This document shows, in pieces, positions 22,235-30,522 of a stretch of DNA of 43,377 nucleotides. The notes under the pieces were generated by a model. The model ran no database searches. It saw only the letters and a program-made list of their open reading frames with translations, and had not been told where the DNA came from. The stretch's first letter is position 1. The number at the start of each line of letters is the position of its first letter. The DNA comes from Nocardioides sp. (GTDB lineage: Bacteria > Actinomycetota > Actinomycetes > Propionibacteriales > Nocardioidaceae). The stretch is taken from the NCBI GenBank assembly GCA_026786275.1, contig JAJAYJ010000172.1, positions 1-43,377 of the forward strand. Direction: 5' to 3'. Position numbers and translations under genes: made by a program.

Positions 22235-23530
22235 TCAGGTCGGGTCACCGGAGCGGCAGGACCGCAGCACCCGGGTGAACTCGACCGGGTCGACGATCGC
22301 CGAGGTGACCTCGAACGGCGCCATCCCGCGCCGGGCGAGCAGCGCCTTCCAGTCTCGCTGACCAGGGGTGCCGAGGAGTTCCGGCGGCGACTCCTGGCTG
22401 GTGAGGTCGTAGGTGGAGCGAGCGCGGGCGCGCACGATCTCGAGCTGGCCGTCCTTGACCGTGAGGCGGGTGAGCGGGGTGGTGGCCAGCAGCGCCCACA
22501 CCAGTGCCGTGCCGAACCCGGCGGCGGCCATCATCGCGATGCTGGACCCGCCCGAGGCCCGGTAGGCCTGCAGGACGAGAAAAGCCGTGGTCGCGACGCC
22601 GGCGAGCACCACGGCCTGGACCAGGGTGCGGGCGCCCCGGCGGGGACGGAACCGGTGCGCGACGACTGTCGACCGGTGGGCCTTGGTGGTGGCGCGTCGG
22701 CCCGCCTTGCCCCGCGGCCGCTTGGAGCGATCGGAGCGCCCGGAGCGGGTCGGTGCGTCCGGGGTGCTGGATCCGCCGTCGGAGGGCTCCCGGCGTAGAT
22801 CATCGGTCGTCTCCTGGTCGGCGACCGCGAGCGGGTCCCGGTGCGTCGGCGGTGACGCCGGTGAGGCCTGGGCGACGACGTGCGCGAACGGCCGCGACGG
22901 CGCCGGCTCGGCAAGGGCCTCTGGTGCCCCGGTGCTGGGTGCCCCGGCGCTGTGGCGCCCTGGAGAGCCCCGCAGTCGACCCAGCGGAGCGGCAGCCCGG
23001 GTGGGCGCGGCGCCCGCGACGAGCGGCTCGGGAGCCACCGGTTCCTCCGCGGCGGGCGGTGGCAGCGCCGGGAGCCCCGCCTCGTGGTGCCGGTCCTCGT
23101 CGTGCAGGGTCCTGATCCAGGCGGGAAGGTCGTCGTCGGCTGGGGCCTGGATCGACAGCGGCGTGAAGCCCTCGGCCCACACGGGCTCGGCGGGCTCCGG
23201 CAGCACCGGTCCCGGCTCGGGCTCCGCCGCGACGGACGCGGTCGGTGGGATGGAGGGCTCGCGCAACTGCGTGAGCCAGTCCGGCGCGCCGCCGGCGGTG
23301 GAGCGGGTGGGGCGCCGGGGGTGGGCCTCCTGCTCCAGCTTGCGACGCACCGACGGCATGATCACGGGCTCACAGTCGCCGGCGTGCGGCTCGCTCGTGG
23401 TGCCGACGGGGGCGTGCGTCGACGGGGCGGCGGCATCGGCCGCGGCGGCCTGCTGCGTGCGGTGCGTGAGCCATCGGCCGAACAGGTCGGTGGCCTGCTC
23501 GGGCTCGTCTCGTTCGGCCACCTCGGTCAT
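22235..23530 (-). CDS. Pro/Ala-rich membrane protein of unknown function
   Basis: 431 residues. A long disordered cytoplasmic region (about 1-270) rich in Pro, Ala, Glu and Arg precedes a basic stretch (RSDRSKRPRGKAGRR). Two membrane helices follow, TLVQAVVLAGVATTAFLVLQA and MMAAAGFGTALVWALLAT, and then a soluble C-terminal domain of about 75 residues (LTVKDGQLEIVRARARSTYDL) that resembles a small beta-rich PH-like domain. The ATG at 23530 follows TACTTT by 7 nt, so it is likely leaderless. An earlier ORF-track extension has no support. No family recognised. Confidence 0.72.
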   Translation of the reverse strand: MTEVAERDEPEQATDLFGRWLTHRTQQAAAADAAAPSTHAPVGTTSEPHAGDCEPVIMPSVRRKLEQEAHPRRPTRSTAGGAPDWLTQLREPSIPPTASVAAEPEPGPVLPEPAEPVWAEGFTPLSIQAPADDDLPAWIRTLHDEDRHHEAGLPALPPPAAEEPVAPEPLVAGAAPTRAAAPLGRLRGSPGRHSAGAPSTGAPEALAEPAPSRPFAHVVAQASPASPPTHRDPLAVADQETTDDLRREPSDGGSSTPDAPTRSGRSDRSKRPRGKAGRRATTKAHRSTVVAHRFRPRRGARTLVQAVVLAGVATTAFLVLQAYRASGGSSIAMMAAAGFGTALVWALLATTPLTRLTVKDGQLEIVRARARSTYDLTSQESPPELLGTPGQRDWKALLARRGMAPFEVTSAIVDPVEFTRVLRSCRSGDPT

Positions 23531-23537
23531 GGCTTGC

Positions 23538-23543
23538 AAAGTA
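23538..23543 (-). promoter_or_regulatory. -10 hexamer TACTTT, leaderless
   Basis: The minus strand reads TACTTT, 7 nt, ATG of the Pro/Ala-rich membrane protein gene. Confidence 0.5.
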
Positions 23544-23630
23544 CGCCGTCGCGGCGGCCTGTGCCTGACATCGGGAGAACTGGGGGACGAGACGTGTCCC
23601 CGGCGGGCCGGCCGGGCCATCACCGGGGGA

Positions 23631-23834
23631 TCAGGCGTCGGGGTCCTCGGGGTGCTTGCGGCGGCGGTCGAGGTCGCGCAGGAAGTCGTCGTCGTCGTCG
23701 GGGCCCTGCACCCGCTCGGGCGGGCGTGTGCGCGGGCGGCGCTTCGGCGTCGGGGCGCCATCCTGCTGCAGTGCGCGGATGGTGAAGTACACCGCGACGG
23801 CGATCACCAGCACGAGGATCAGCAGCTTGAGCAC
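23631..23834 (-). CDS. Small single-pass membrane protein
   Basis: 67 residues from GTG. One helix, LLILVLVIAVAVYFTIRAL, is followed by a basic Pro-rich linker and the acidic-basic segment DDDDDFLRDLDRRRKHPED. TAGGCT lies 6 nt before the start, so it is probably leaderless. Short proteins of this form are common in actinobacteria near the menaquinone genes, but no function is known. Confidence 0.7.
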   Translation of the reverse strand: MLKLLILVLVIAVAVYFTIRALQQDGAPTPKRRPRTRPPERVQGPDDDDDFLRDLDRRRKHPEDPDA

Positions 23835-23840
23835 GCGGCC

Positions 23841-23846
23841 AGCCTA
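23841..23846 (-). promoter_or_regulatory. -10 hexamer TAGGCT, leaderless
   Basis: TAGGCT, 6 nt, GTG of the 67-residue membrane protein on the minus strand. Confidence 0.5.
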
Positions 23847-23921
23847 CGTCGGGGGTCCATGCCGGTCCGGCCCTCGTGGCGGGGCCGGTCACGACCGTCC
23901 GGTCGGTGCCCCCCGTCGGCC

Positions 23922-23927
23922 TAGGAT
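23922..23927 (+). promoter_or_regulatory. -10 hexamer TAGGAT, leaderless
   Basis: TAGGAT, 6 nt, GTG of the DUF4229 gene. Confidence 0.5.
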
Positions 23928-23933
23928 GGAGAC

Positions 23934-24296
23934 GTGAAGGAGTTCGTGGTCTACACCCTGATGCGGCTGGCCCTGCTGGCCGGCACCCTCGGCATCGTCA
24001 TCGGCATCTGGTCGCTGGTGGCCGACGACGTGTGGATCCCCGGCGCGCTCGTCGTCGCCTTCGTGGTGAGCGGCGTCGGCTCGCTGGTCCTGCTCAATCG
24101 GCAGCGGGAGGCGTTCGCGCAGCGGGTGCAGGTCCGCGCCGAACGGGCCACGAAGGCGTTCGAGGAACTGCGGGCCCGTGAGGACGCTTCCACCGACACG
24201 TCCAGCGACACGTCCAGCGGCACGTCCCCCGACGCCGGGGCCGCTCCTGGCGTGGAGCCGGCCCGGGACCGGCCGCAGCCGCGCCGCGAGGCCTAG
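23934..24296 (+). CDS. DUF4229 domain membrane protein
   Basis: 120 residues. VYTLMRLALLAGTLGIVIGIWSLV and IPGALVVAFVVSGVGSLVLL are two membrane helices, followed by RQREAFAQRVQVRAERATKAFEELRAREDA, a charged helix. This is the DUF4229 layout of Actinobacteria. The tail has TSSDTSSGTS repeats. Its stop codon shares the CTAG with the stop of the convergent 44-residue gene. Function unknown. Confidence 0.8.
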   Translation: MKEFVVYTLMRLALLAGTLGIVIGIWSLVADDVWIPGALVVAFVVSGVGSLVLLNRQREAFAQRVQVRAERATKAFEELRAREDASTDTSSDTSSGTSPDAGAAPGVEPARDRPQPRREA

Positions 24297-24427
24297 TCCC
24301 GGCGCTTGTTGATCGACCGGTTGACCCGGCTCTGCGACTGGCCCAGCACCTTGGCCATCAGCGGCACCCGGAACTTCCAGGCTGCGACGGCGAGCACGAC
24401 CACGAGGATGAAGATCAGGAAGCCCAT
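24293..24427 (-). CDS. 44-residue membrane peptide, absent from the ORF track
   Basis: The sequence starts MGFLIFILVVVLAVAAWKF, a single hydrophobic helix, and continues RVPLMAKVLGQSQSRVNRSI to NKRRD, a basic amphipathic tail. TAGGCT lies 7 nt before the ATG, matching the leaderless pattern of its neighbours. Its stop overlaps that of DUF4229 in one CTAG. Codon choice is strongly GC3, as in real genes here. The function is unknown; the positive-inside tail predicts an N-out single-pass protein. Confidence 0.68.
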   Translation of the reverse strand: MGFLIFILVVVLAVAAWKFRVPLMAKVLGQSQSRVNRSINKRRD

Positions 24428-24434
24428 GTGCCCG

Positions 24435-24440
24435 AGCCTA
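24435..24440 (-). promoter_or_regulatory. -10 hexamer TAGGCT, leaderless
   Basis: TAGGCT, 7 nt, ATG of the 44-residue gene. Confidence 0.5.
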
Positions 24441-24466
24441 CGGCCCGAGCGGGCACGGCCGCCCGC

Positions 24467-25354
24467 TCAACCGACGAGCAGGCCCGTGGTCACCAGCACC
24501 GCCCACACCAGCTCGGCCAGCCCGGTCTGCTGCAGCACCGGCACCAGTCCCAAGCCGGTGGCACCGCCGGCAACGGTCCGCAGCCCGCGCGCGGCCACCA
24601 CCAGGAAGCCCAGCCCCAGCAGCGCCCACCACGTCGTCGAGACCGCGACGGCCACCACGGCAACGGCGGCGGCCAGTACGAGGAGGCCGTAGAGGCCACG
24701 GGTCCTGGTGTCACCGAGGCGCACGGCGAGGGTCTGCTTGCCGGCGACCGTGTCGGTCGGGATGTCACGCAGGTTGTTGACCACCAGGATCGCGCAGGCC
24801 AGCGACCCGATGCCCACGGCGGCGTATCCCGCCGGCCACAGCCAGGTCTCGGTCTGGACGTAGGTCGTGCCGGTCACGGCGACCAGGCCGAAGAAGACGA
24901 ACACCATCACCTCGCCCAGGCCGAGGTAGCCGTAGGGCTTGGTGCCGCCGGTGTAGAACCACGCCGCGACCACGCACAGCGCCCCGACCGTGACCAGCCA
25001 CCAGGCGGTGGTCGCGGCGAGCACCAGCCCGGCGAGGGCCGCGACCCCGAAGGCCAGGAACGCGGCGGCCTTGACCGCGCCGGCGCTGGCGGCCCCGGAG
25101 CCGACGAGCCGCATCGGGCCGACCCGGTCGTCGTCGGTGCCGCGGATGCCGTCGGAGTAGTCGTTGGCGTAGTTGACGCCGACCTGCAGTGCGAGGCTGA
25201 CCACCAGGGCGAGCAGTGCCTTCCACCACACGCCCGACCAGTCGTCCCAGGCGCCGGCGTACGCCGCGACGCCGGTCCCGGCCAGCACGGGGGCCACGGC
25301 GGCGGGCAGGGTGCGGGGCCGGGCGCCGGTGAGCCAGTCAGCGGGAGCGGTCAT
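24467..25354 (-). CDS. menA: 1,4-dihydroxy-2-naphthoate polyprenyltransferase
   Basis: 295 residues, about nine helices of the UbiA superfamily. The first Asp-rich motif is NYANDYSDGIRGTDDDRVGP, which binds the prenyl diphosphate through Mg; the second is NNLRDIPTDTVAGKQTLAV. MenA joins a polyprenyl chain to dihydroxynaphthoate, giving demethylmenaquinone for MenG, encoded at 35675. The ATG at 25354 begins MTAPADWLTGARPRTLPAA, the standard MenA N-terminus; the longer ORF-track frame is antisense to menE. Confidence 0.95.
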   Translation of the reverse strand: MTAPADWLTGARPRTLPAAVAPVLAGTGVAAYAGAWDDWSGVWWKALLALVVSLALQVGVNYANDYSDGIRGTDDDRVGPMRLVGSGAASAGAVKAAAFLAFGVAALAGLVLAATTAWWLVTVGALCVVAAWFYTGGTKPYGYLGLGEVMVFVFFGLVAVTGTTYVQTETWLWPAGYAAVGIGSLACAILVVNNLRDIPTDTVAGKQTLAVRLGDTRTRGLYGLLVLAAAVAVVAVAVSTTWWALLGLGFLVVAARGLRTVAGGATGLGLVPVLQQTGLAELVWAVLVTTGLLVG

Positions 25355-25386
25355 GATCGGCGATTCAACCCCCAGGCGCGAGCCGG

Positions 25387-26670
25387 TCAGCGGCTGGGGT
25401 CGAGCTCGTGGCGCTCCAGGAAGCGCTGGGCGGCCCGGGACGAGGGGTGGATCCCGACGGTGGCGACCACGACGATGGCGGCGATCACCAGCCACCCGGC
25501 GGCGCCCCAGCTGATGGCGAGGAACGTGTAGAGGGCCGGGGCCCAGACGTAGCCCAACGTGCCGCCGAGGTTGGCGGCGCCCTGGTACTCCCCGCGCCGG
25601 TCGGGGTCGGAGAGCTCGGACTCGAAGGCCCAGGTGGCCGCCGACAGGTACAGCTCGGCCCCGGTCACCGTGATGTGGCCGAGCCAGATCAGGGCGATCG
25701 TGAGCCAGCCCACGGTCTCGTGGGTCACCAGCGTGACCACGCAGGACGCCACGAAGAAGACACTGCTGATCCGGGCCGACCTGAGCGCGGTGCTCACGTC
25801 GCGGACACCCCGGGCGGCGGCCATCGGCAGGAAGATGCACATCACCGTGTTGGTGCCGAAGAGCAGCGCGAGCAGCACCCGGGGCGCGTCGGTCTCCTCG
25901 ACCAGCCACAGCGGGATCACGATCTGCAGCAGCACCTGGTTGGTGCTCAGCACGCCGCCGAAGAACGACGTGGCCAAGAAGCCCCGGTTGCGCAGCGCGC
26001 CGGGGACACCGTCGTCTGCGGGTCCCTGCGTGGCCCCGTCGACCGCCTGCTCCAAGACATCGGGCCGCTCGCGGTGGCCGACCTGCGGCAGCCGGGTGAT
26101 CCAGAACGCGTTGGCGGCCACCAGGACGGCGGTGAACACCGGCAGGGCGCGGATCACGTCGTTGTCGTCGAAGGCGAGCGCGAAGCCTCCGAGGGCGGCG
26201 CCGAGGGTGAAGCCGAGGTTGAGCGCCGAGTACATGTAGGCCTGGGAGCGCACCCGGTCCGCGCGCGGCAGCAGGTCGAGGACGTACGCCCCGCGTCCGG
26301 CGTTCCCGGCACTGTTGACGACCTCCAGCACGATGCTCATCGCCAGGAACGCGGCGAACCCGTCGATGAACGGCCACAGCACGTACATCGCCGCGGTGCC
26401 CGACGCGCCCAGGACCCAGGTCCGTTGCGGGCCGATCCGGTCCGCGAGCTTGCCGGCCGGGACGGCGACCACGAACGACGCGACGCCGGCCAGGGTGATC
26501 CCGAGCCCGACCTGAGCGGCCGACAGGCCGACGATCTGGGTGAAGAACACCGCACTGGCGGTCATGAATGTGCCGTCGCCGACGGCGTACAGCACCGACT
26601 GCAGCGAGAGCCTGCCGGCCAGCGGGGTGGGCGGCTTCAGGGTTCCGAGGGCCGAGGGCACGCTCGTCAT
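25387..26670 (-). CDS. MFS transporter
   Basis: 427 residues with twelve predicted helices. GKLADRIGPQRTWVLG between helices 2 and 3 is the MFS A-motif. A cytoplasmic loop around residue 200 (RPDVLEQAVDGATQGPADDG) separates the halves. It resembles drug/proton antiporters such as MdtH-like proteins, but the substrate is unknown. The start codon lies back-to-back with the menE promoter, so the two share a divergent control region of about 30 bp. Confidence 0.85.
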   Translation of the reverse strand: MTSVPSALGTLKPPTPLAGRLSLQSVLYAVGDGTFMTASAVFFTQIVGLSAAQVGLGITLAGVASFVVAVPAGKLADRIGPQRTWVLGASGTAAMYVLWPFIDGFAAFLAMSIVLEVVNSAGNAGRGAYVLDLLPRADRVRSQAYMYSALNLGFTLGAALGGFALAFDDNDVIRALPVFTAVLVAANAFWITRLPQVGHRERPDVLEQAVDGATQGPADDGVPGALRNRGFLATSFFGGVLSTNQVLLQIVIPLWLVEETDAPRVLLALLFGTNTVMCIFLPMAAARGVRDVSTALRSARISSVFFVASCVVTLVTHETVGWLTIALIWLGHITVTGAELYLSAATWAFESELSDPDRRGEYQGAANLGGTLGYVWAPALYTFLAISWGAAGWLVIAAIVVVATVGIHPSSRAAQRFLERHELDPSR

Positions 26671-26685
26671 GCAACCACGCCGGAC

Positions 26686-26691
26686 TACCGT
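26686..26691 (+). promoter_or_regulatory. -10 hexamer TACCGT, leaderless menE
   Basis: TACCGT, 7 nt, ATG at 26699. This supports that start over the in-frame ATG at 26669. Confidence 0.5.
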
Positions 26692-26698
26692 TCCTCTC

Positions 26699-27694
26699 AT
26701 GGTTATCGGCGAGGACCCCGTGGCCTCGCTGGGCCGGTGGCTGGGCTCGCCCGGGGAGCCCGAGCCGCTGGTGGTCGAGACCTCCGGCTCGACGGGGCGG
26801 CCCAAGCGGGTCGTGTTGTCGCGCCGTGCGGTGCTGGCCTCGGTCGCGGCTACCGAGCGTCGTCTCGGCGGGTCCGGGCCCTGGGTGCTGCGATTGCCGG
26901 CGGCGTACGTCGCGGGCATCCAGGTCGTCTGCCGCTCGCTGCTGGCGGGGCACGCCCCGGTCCAGGAGTGGCCGACCGGAGAGGGCTGGTTCACCTCGCT
27001 GGTGCCGACCCAGCTGCACCGGATGCTGGCGGAGCCTGACGACCTCGACGCCCTGCGCCGGGCCCACACCGTGCTGCTGGGCGGTGGCCCGGTCGACCCC
27101 GCGCTGCGGGCCCGGGCCGGGGCCGCCGGCGTGCGGGTGGTCGCGACGTACGGTGCGGCCGAGACCGCCGGTGGCTGCGTCTACGACGGCGTGCCCCTGG
27201 ACGGGGTGGGCCTCGCGCTGGAGACCGACGGCCGGATCCGGGTCGGCGGCCCCACCCTCTTCGAGGGCTACGACGGCGACCCGGCCCTCAGCGCCGAGGT
27301 GCTGGTGGACGGCTGGTTCCGGACCGCCGACGCGGGTCGCCTCGACGACCACGGCCGGCTGCAGGTGCTGGGCCGTCTCGACGACGTGGTGCTCTCCGGC
27401 GGGGTCAACGTGCCGGCGCCGGCGGTGGCCGCCCGGCTGCGGGCGATGCCGGGGGTGGAGCAGGTCGAGGTGCTCGGGGTGCCCGACGAGGAGTGGGGCC
27501 AGCGGCTGGTGGCGTTCGTGGTGGGGGCCCCGGGCCTCGACGAGGTCCGGGACTGGGTGTCGCAGTCCCAGCCCCGCTCCTGGGCGCCCCGCCAGTTGGT
27601 CCGGCTCGACGACGTACCCCTGCTGGCCAACGGCAAGCCCGACCGGCTGCGGCTGCGTGCGCTGGCCACCTCCGAGAGGGCGCAGCGGGCATGA
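26699..27694 (+). CDS. menE: o-Succinylbenzoate-CoA ligase
   Basis: 331 residues, an acyl-adenylate enzyme at the short end for MenE. The phosphate loop is ETSGSTGRPKRVVLS near residue 25. ATYGAAETAGGC is the A5 motif, GWFRTADAGRLDDHGRLQVLGR the A7-A8 region and LLANGKPDRLRLR the A10 Lys loop. It activates o-succinylbenzoate with ATP and CoA for MenB. The TACCGT hexamer 7 nt upstream supports this ATG. ATGA overlap couples it to menC, and menC in turn to menD. Confidence 0.93.
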   Translation: MVIGEDPVASLGRWLGSPGEPEPLVVETSGSTGRPKRVVLSRRAVLASVAATERRLGGSGPWVLRLPAAYVAGIQVVCRSLLAGHAPVQEWPTGEGWFTSLVPTQLHRMLAEPDDLDALRRAHTVLLGGGPVDPALRARAGAAGVRVVATYGAAETAGGCVYDGVPLDGVGLALETDGRIRVGGPTLFEGYDGDPALSAEVLVDGWFRTADAGRLDDHGRLQVLGRLDDVVLSGGVNVPAPAVAARLRAMPGVEQVEVLGVPDEEWGQRLVAFVVGAPGLDEVRDWVSQSQPRSWAPRQLVRLDDVPLLANGKPDRLRLRALATSERAQRA

Positions 27695-28653
27695 GGGTCT
27701 GGTCGGTGGGTCTGCGCACCCGCTTCCGCGGCATCACGGTGCGCGAGGGCGTGCTGGTCGAGGGCCCGGCGGGCTGGGGCGAGTTCAGCCCGTTCCTGGA
27801 GTACCCGCCCGAGGTCGCGCTGCCCTGGCTGCGCTGCGCGGAGGAGGCGGCCGCCGGTGACTGGCCCGCGCCGCTGCGCGACCGGGTGCCGGTCAACGTG
27901 ACCGTGCCCGCCGTCGACCCGGCGCAGGCCCACGCGATCGTCAGCGCCGGTGGTTGTGCGACCGCCAAGGTCAAGGTGGCCGAGGCCGGGCAGAGCCTGG
28001 CCGAGGACGAGGCCCGTCTGGAGGCGGTGCGCGACGCGATCGGGCCCGGCGGCCGGATCAGGGTGGACGCCAACGGAGGCTGGTCGGTCGACGACGCGGT
28101 CCGCGCGGTCGGCGTGCTGGAGCGGGCGGCGGGCGGCCTGGAGTACGTCGAGCAGCCGTGCCCGAGCGTCGAGGACCTGGCGGCCGTGCGCCGCGCAGTC
28201 GCGGTGCCGATCGCGGCCGACGAGTCGATCCGCCGCGCTGAGGACCCCTACCGGGTCCGGGACCTGGAGGCCGCCGACATCGCGGTGCTGAAGGTGCAGC
28301 CGCTCGGCGGGGTCCGTGCCTGCCTGCGGATCGCCGAGGACATCGCGATGCCGGTCGTGGTGTCCTCGGCGCTGGAGAGCTCGGTGGGGATCGCGGCCGG
28401 GGTCGCCCTGGCGGCAGCGCTGCCCGAGCTGCCGTACGCGTGCGGCCTGGCCACGGTGCAGCTGTTCACCGACGACCTGGTGCTGGAGCCGTTGCTGCCG
28501 GTCGACGGCTGGCTGCGGGTCGGCACCCCGGTGGTCTCCTCAGCGGCTCTGGAGCGGCTGGCCGCCCCGGACGACCGGGTCGCGCACTGGCGGGCCCGCC
28601 TCGCCGAGGTGCGTGCCCGTGGACACGACCTGCGGCAGGATCATCCCTCGTGA
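27691..28653 (+). CDS. menC: o-Succinylbenzoate synthase
   Basis: 320 residues, enolase superfamily. TAKVKVAE carries the catalytic KxK of the muconate-lactonising subgroup. RVDANGGW (Asp), EQPCPS (Glu) and AADESI (Asp) supply the metal ligands, and AVLKVQPLGG the second Lys. It dehydrates SHCHC to o-succinylbenzoate. Starts within the menE stop (ATGA) and ends within the menD start (GTGA). Confidence 0.94.
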   Translation: MRVWSVGLRTRFRGITVREGVLVEGPAGWGEFSPFLEYPPEVALPWLRCAEEAAAGDWPAPLRDRVPVNVTVPAVDPAQAHAIVSAGGCATAKVKVAEAGQSLAEDEARLEAVRDAIGPGGRIRVDANGGWSVDDAVRAVGVLERAAGGLEYVEQPCPSVEDLAAVRRAVAVPIAADESIRRAEDPYRVRDLEAADIAVLKVQPLGGVRACLRIAEDIAMPVVVSSALESSVGIAAGVALAAALPELPYACGLATVQLFTDDLVLEPLLPVDGWLRVGTPVVSSAALERLAAPDDRVAHWRARLAEVRARGHDLRQDHPS

Positions 28654-30233
28654 GCGATGCGACCAGCCTGGCCCGAGCCGTCGTCACCCGCTTGGTGCAC
28701 GCCGGCGTGAGCGAGGTCGTGCTCGCGCCCGGATCCCGCAACGCGCCCCTCTCCTTCGCGGCGTACGACGCCGCGGCCGCCGGCCTGCTGCGGCTGCACA
28801 CCCGCATCGACGAGCGCTCCGCCGGGTTCCTGGCCCTCGGCCTGACCCGCAACCACGCCCGGGCCGCGGTCATCTGCACGTCCGGCACCGCGGTCGCCAA
28901 CCTGCACCCCGCGGTGCTGGAGGCCGCGCACGCCGAGTTGCCGCTGGTCGTCCTCACCGCCGACCGGCCGGCCCGGCTGCGGGGCACCAACGCCAATCAG
29001 ACCACTGACCAGGTCGGCGTCTTCGGCCGGCTGGTCGCGCCCCACGACCTGTCCTCGGTCGACGGGCTGGACGGGCTCGTCCTCGACGCGCTCGTGCACC
29101 TCAACGTGCAACTCGACGACCCGCTGCTGCCCGAGGACACCTGGACCCCGCCGGGTCGTGCGGTCCAGGGTGCGCCCCGGCGCACGTTCGGCCACACGGC
29201 CCGCGTCGACCTCGGGCCGCGCACCGTGGTGGTGGCCGGGGACGACGCCGGACCGAAGGCCCGGATGCTGGCCGAACGGGCCGGCTGGCCGCTGCTGGCC
29301 GAGCCCTCCAGCGGCGCCCGCACCGGCACCCACGCGCTGCGCTGCTACCGGCTGCTGCTCGACACCGACCTGGGCCAGCAGGTTGAGCGGGTGGTCGTCT
29401 TCGGCCACCCCACCCTGTCCCGCCCGGTTGCGCGGCTGCTGGGCCGCCAGGACGTGCAGGTGCTGGCCGCCCCGGCCCGCGGGGTGTGGGCGCGACGACC
29501 GTTCCCGGTGCACGCCACGATCGGGGTCGGGGAGCCCGCCGAGGACCAGGAGCGCGACGACCCCGCCTGGCTGGAGGCCTGGCAGGCCGCGGACGCCGGG
29601 ATCAGTCGTGAGGTCGACCGCACCCTGGCCGCGGCGCCCGGCCTCACGCCGTACGCCGTCGCGGGCGCGGTCAGCCAGGCGGTCCCGGTCGACGGTCTGC
29701 TGGTGGTCGGTGCCTCCAGCCCGATCCGCGACCTGGACCTGATGGCCCGGCCCTACCCCGTCGGCCAGCACCGCAAGGTGATCGCGAACCGGGGGCTGGC
29801 CGGCATCGACGGCACCGTCTCGACCGCGATCGGCGCCGCCCTGGCCCGGTCGTGGGGCAGCCGCAACCTGGCGCTGATGGGCGACGTGACCTTCCTGCAC
29901 GACAGCAACGGGTTGGTGATGGGGCCCGAGGAGCCACGCCCCGACCTGACGATCGTGGTGGTCAACGACGACGGCGGGTCGATCTTCTCGATGCTGGAGC
30001 AGGGAGCGCCCGAGCACGCGGGCCGCTTCGAGCGGCTCTTCGGCACCCCGCACGGCGTCGACCTGGCCAGCCTGTGCGCGGCGACCCGGACCCCGCACTG
30101 GAAGGTCGACTCGGTGGCCGAGCTCGAGCACGCCCTGCTGGCGCCGAACGGCGGCGTGGAGGTCGTGGAGGCCGTCGTGGGCCGTCAGGACCGCCGGGCC
30201 CTGGACGAGCAGCTCAGGGCGCTGCGCGCGTGA
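28650..30233 (+). CDS. menD: SEPHCHC synthase
   Basis: 527 residues, thiamine diphosphate-dependent. VLAPGSRNAPLS and DERSAGFLALGLTR begin the PYR domain, with the catalytic Glu in the DERSAGF segment. CTSGTAVANLHPAVLEA follows. The ThDP/Mg motif is GDVTFLHDSNG to VVNDDGGSIFS. It adds 2-oxoglutarate to isochorismate, the first committed step of the classical menaquinone pathway; isochorismate comes from MenF, encoded at 32636. Confidence 0.95.
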   Translation: MSDATSLARAVVTRLVHAGVSEVVLAPGSRNAPLSFAAYDAAAAGLLRLHTRIDERSAGFLALGLTRNHARAAVICTSGTAVANLHPAVLEAAHAELPLVVLTADRPARLRGTNANQTTDQVGVFGRLVAPHDLSSVDGLDGLVLDALVHLNVQLDDPLLPEDTWTPPGRAVQGAPRRTFGHTARVDLGPRTVVVAGDDAGPKARMLAERAGWPLLAEPSSGARTGTHALRCYRLLLDTDLGQQVERVVVFGHPTLSRPVARLLGRQDVQVLAAPARGVWARRPFPVHATIGVGEPAEDQERDDPAWLEAWQAADAGISREVDRTLAAAPGLTPYAVAGAVSQAVPVDGLLVVGASSPIRDLDLMARPYPVGQHRKVIANRGLAGIDGTVSTAIGAALARSWGSRNLALMGDVTFLHDSNGLVMGPEEPRPDLTIVVVNDDGGSIFSMLEQGAPEHAGRFERLFGTPHGVDLASLCAATRTPHWKVDSVAELEHALLAPNGGVEVVEAVVGRQDRRALDEQLRALRA

Positions 30234-30435
30234 GTACCGGCGCGTCCACCACCGGGAACGGGTCGTGGAACGGGGGCAGCAGCCCGTGCCACCCGTCGTG
30301 CTCCGATGATGTCCGCAAGCCCTGCGTGTGGTGCCCGAGCCTCTCCCGCTCGACGACGATCAGGTAGCTGCTCGGGTACTCGATGCCGCGCGTCGCGCGG
30401 AGCCCGCGGAAGCCGGGCGGGAGAGGTGATCGCCG
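30214..30435 (-). CDS. Possible C-terminal fragment or short protein, unknown
   Basis: The minus-strand reading GLRATRGIEYPSSYLIVVER to HDGWHGLLPPFHDPFPVVDA has strong GC3 codon use and a balanced, protein-like composition, unlike antisense shadows. No ATG, GTG or ribosome site occurs near the apparent start. The gene may therefore be a remnant, frameshifted near 30440, or begin at an unusual codon. Its end overlaps the last 20 nt of menD convergently. Family not recognised. Confidence 0.4.
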   Translation of the reverse strand, partial: RRSPLPPGFRGLRATRGIEYPSSYLIVVERERLGHHTQGLRTSSEHDGWHGLLPPFHDPFPVVDAPVLTRAAP

Positions 30436-30522
30436 TATTCCCGGCTCGACGGCGTTGTGCTGGCAGCGCAATCGGGTCGCGTGGGGTGCGGCGCGGGTGC
30501 TCGGGCTGGGAGGATCACGCTC

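Noticed and set aside
24467-27352. 961-residue minus-strand ORF
   Set aside because: Only the C-terminal 295 codons are menA; the remainder runs antisense to menE and out of frame through the MFS gene.
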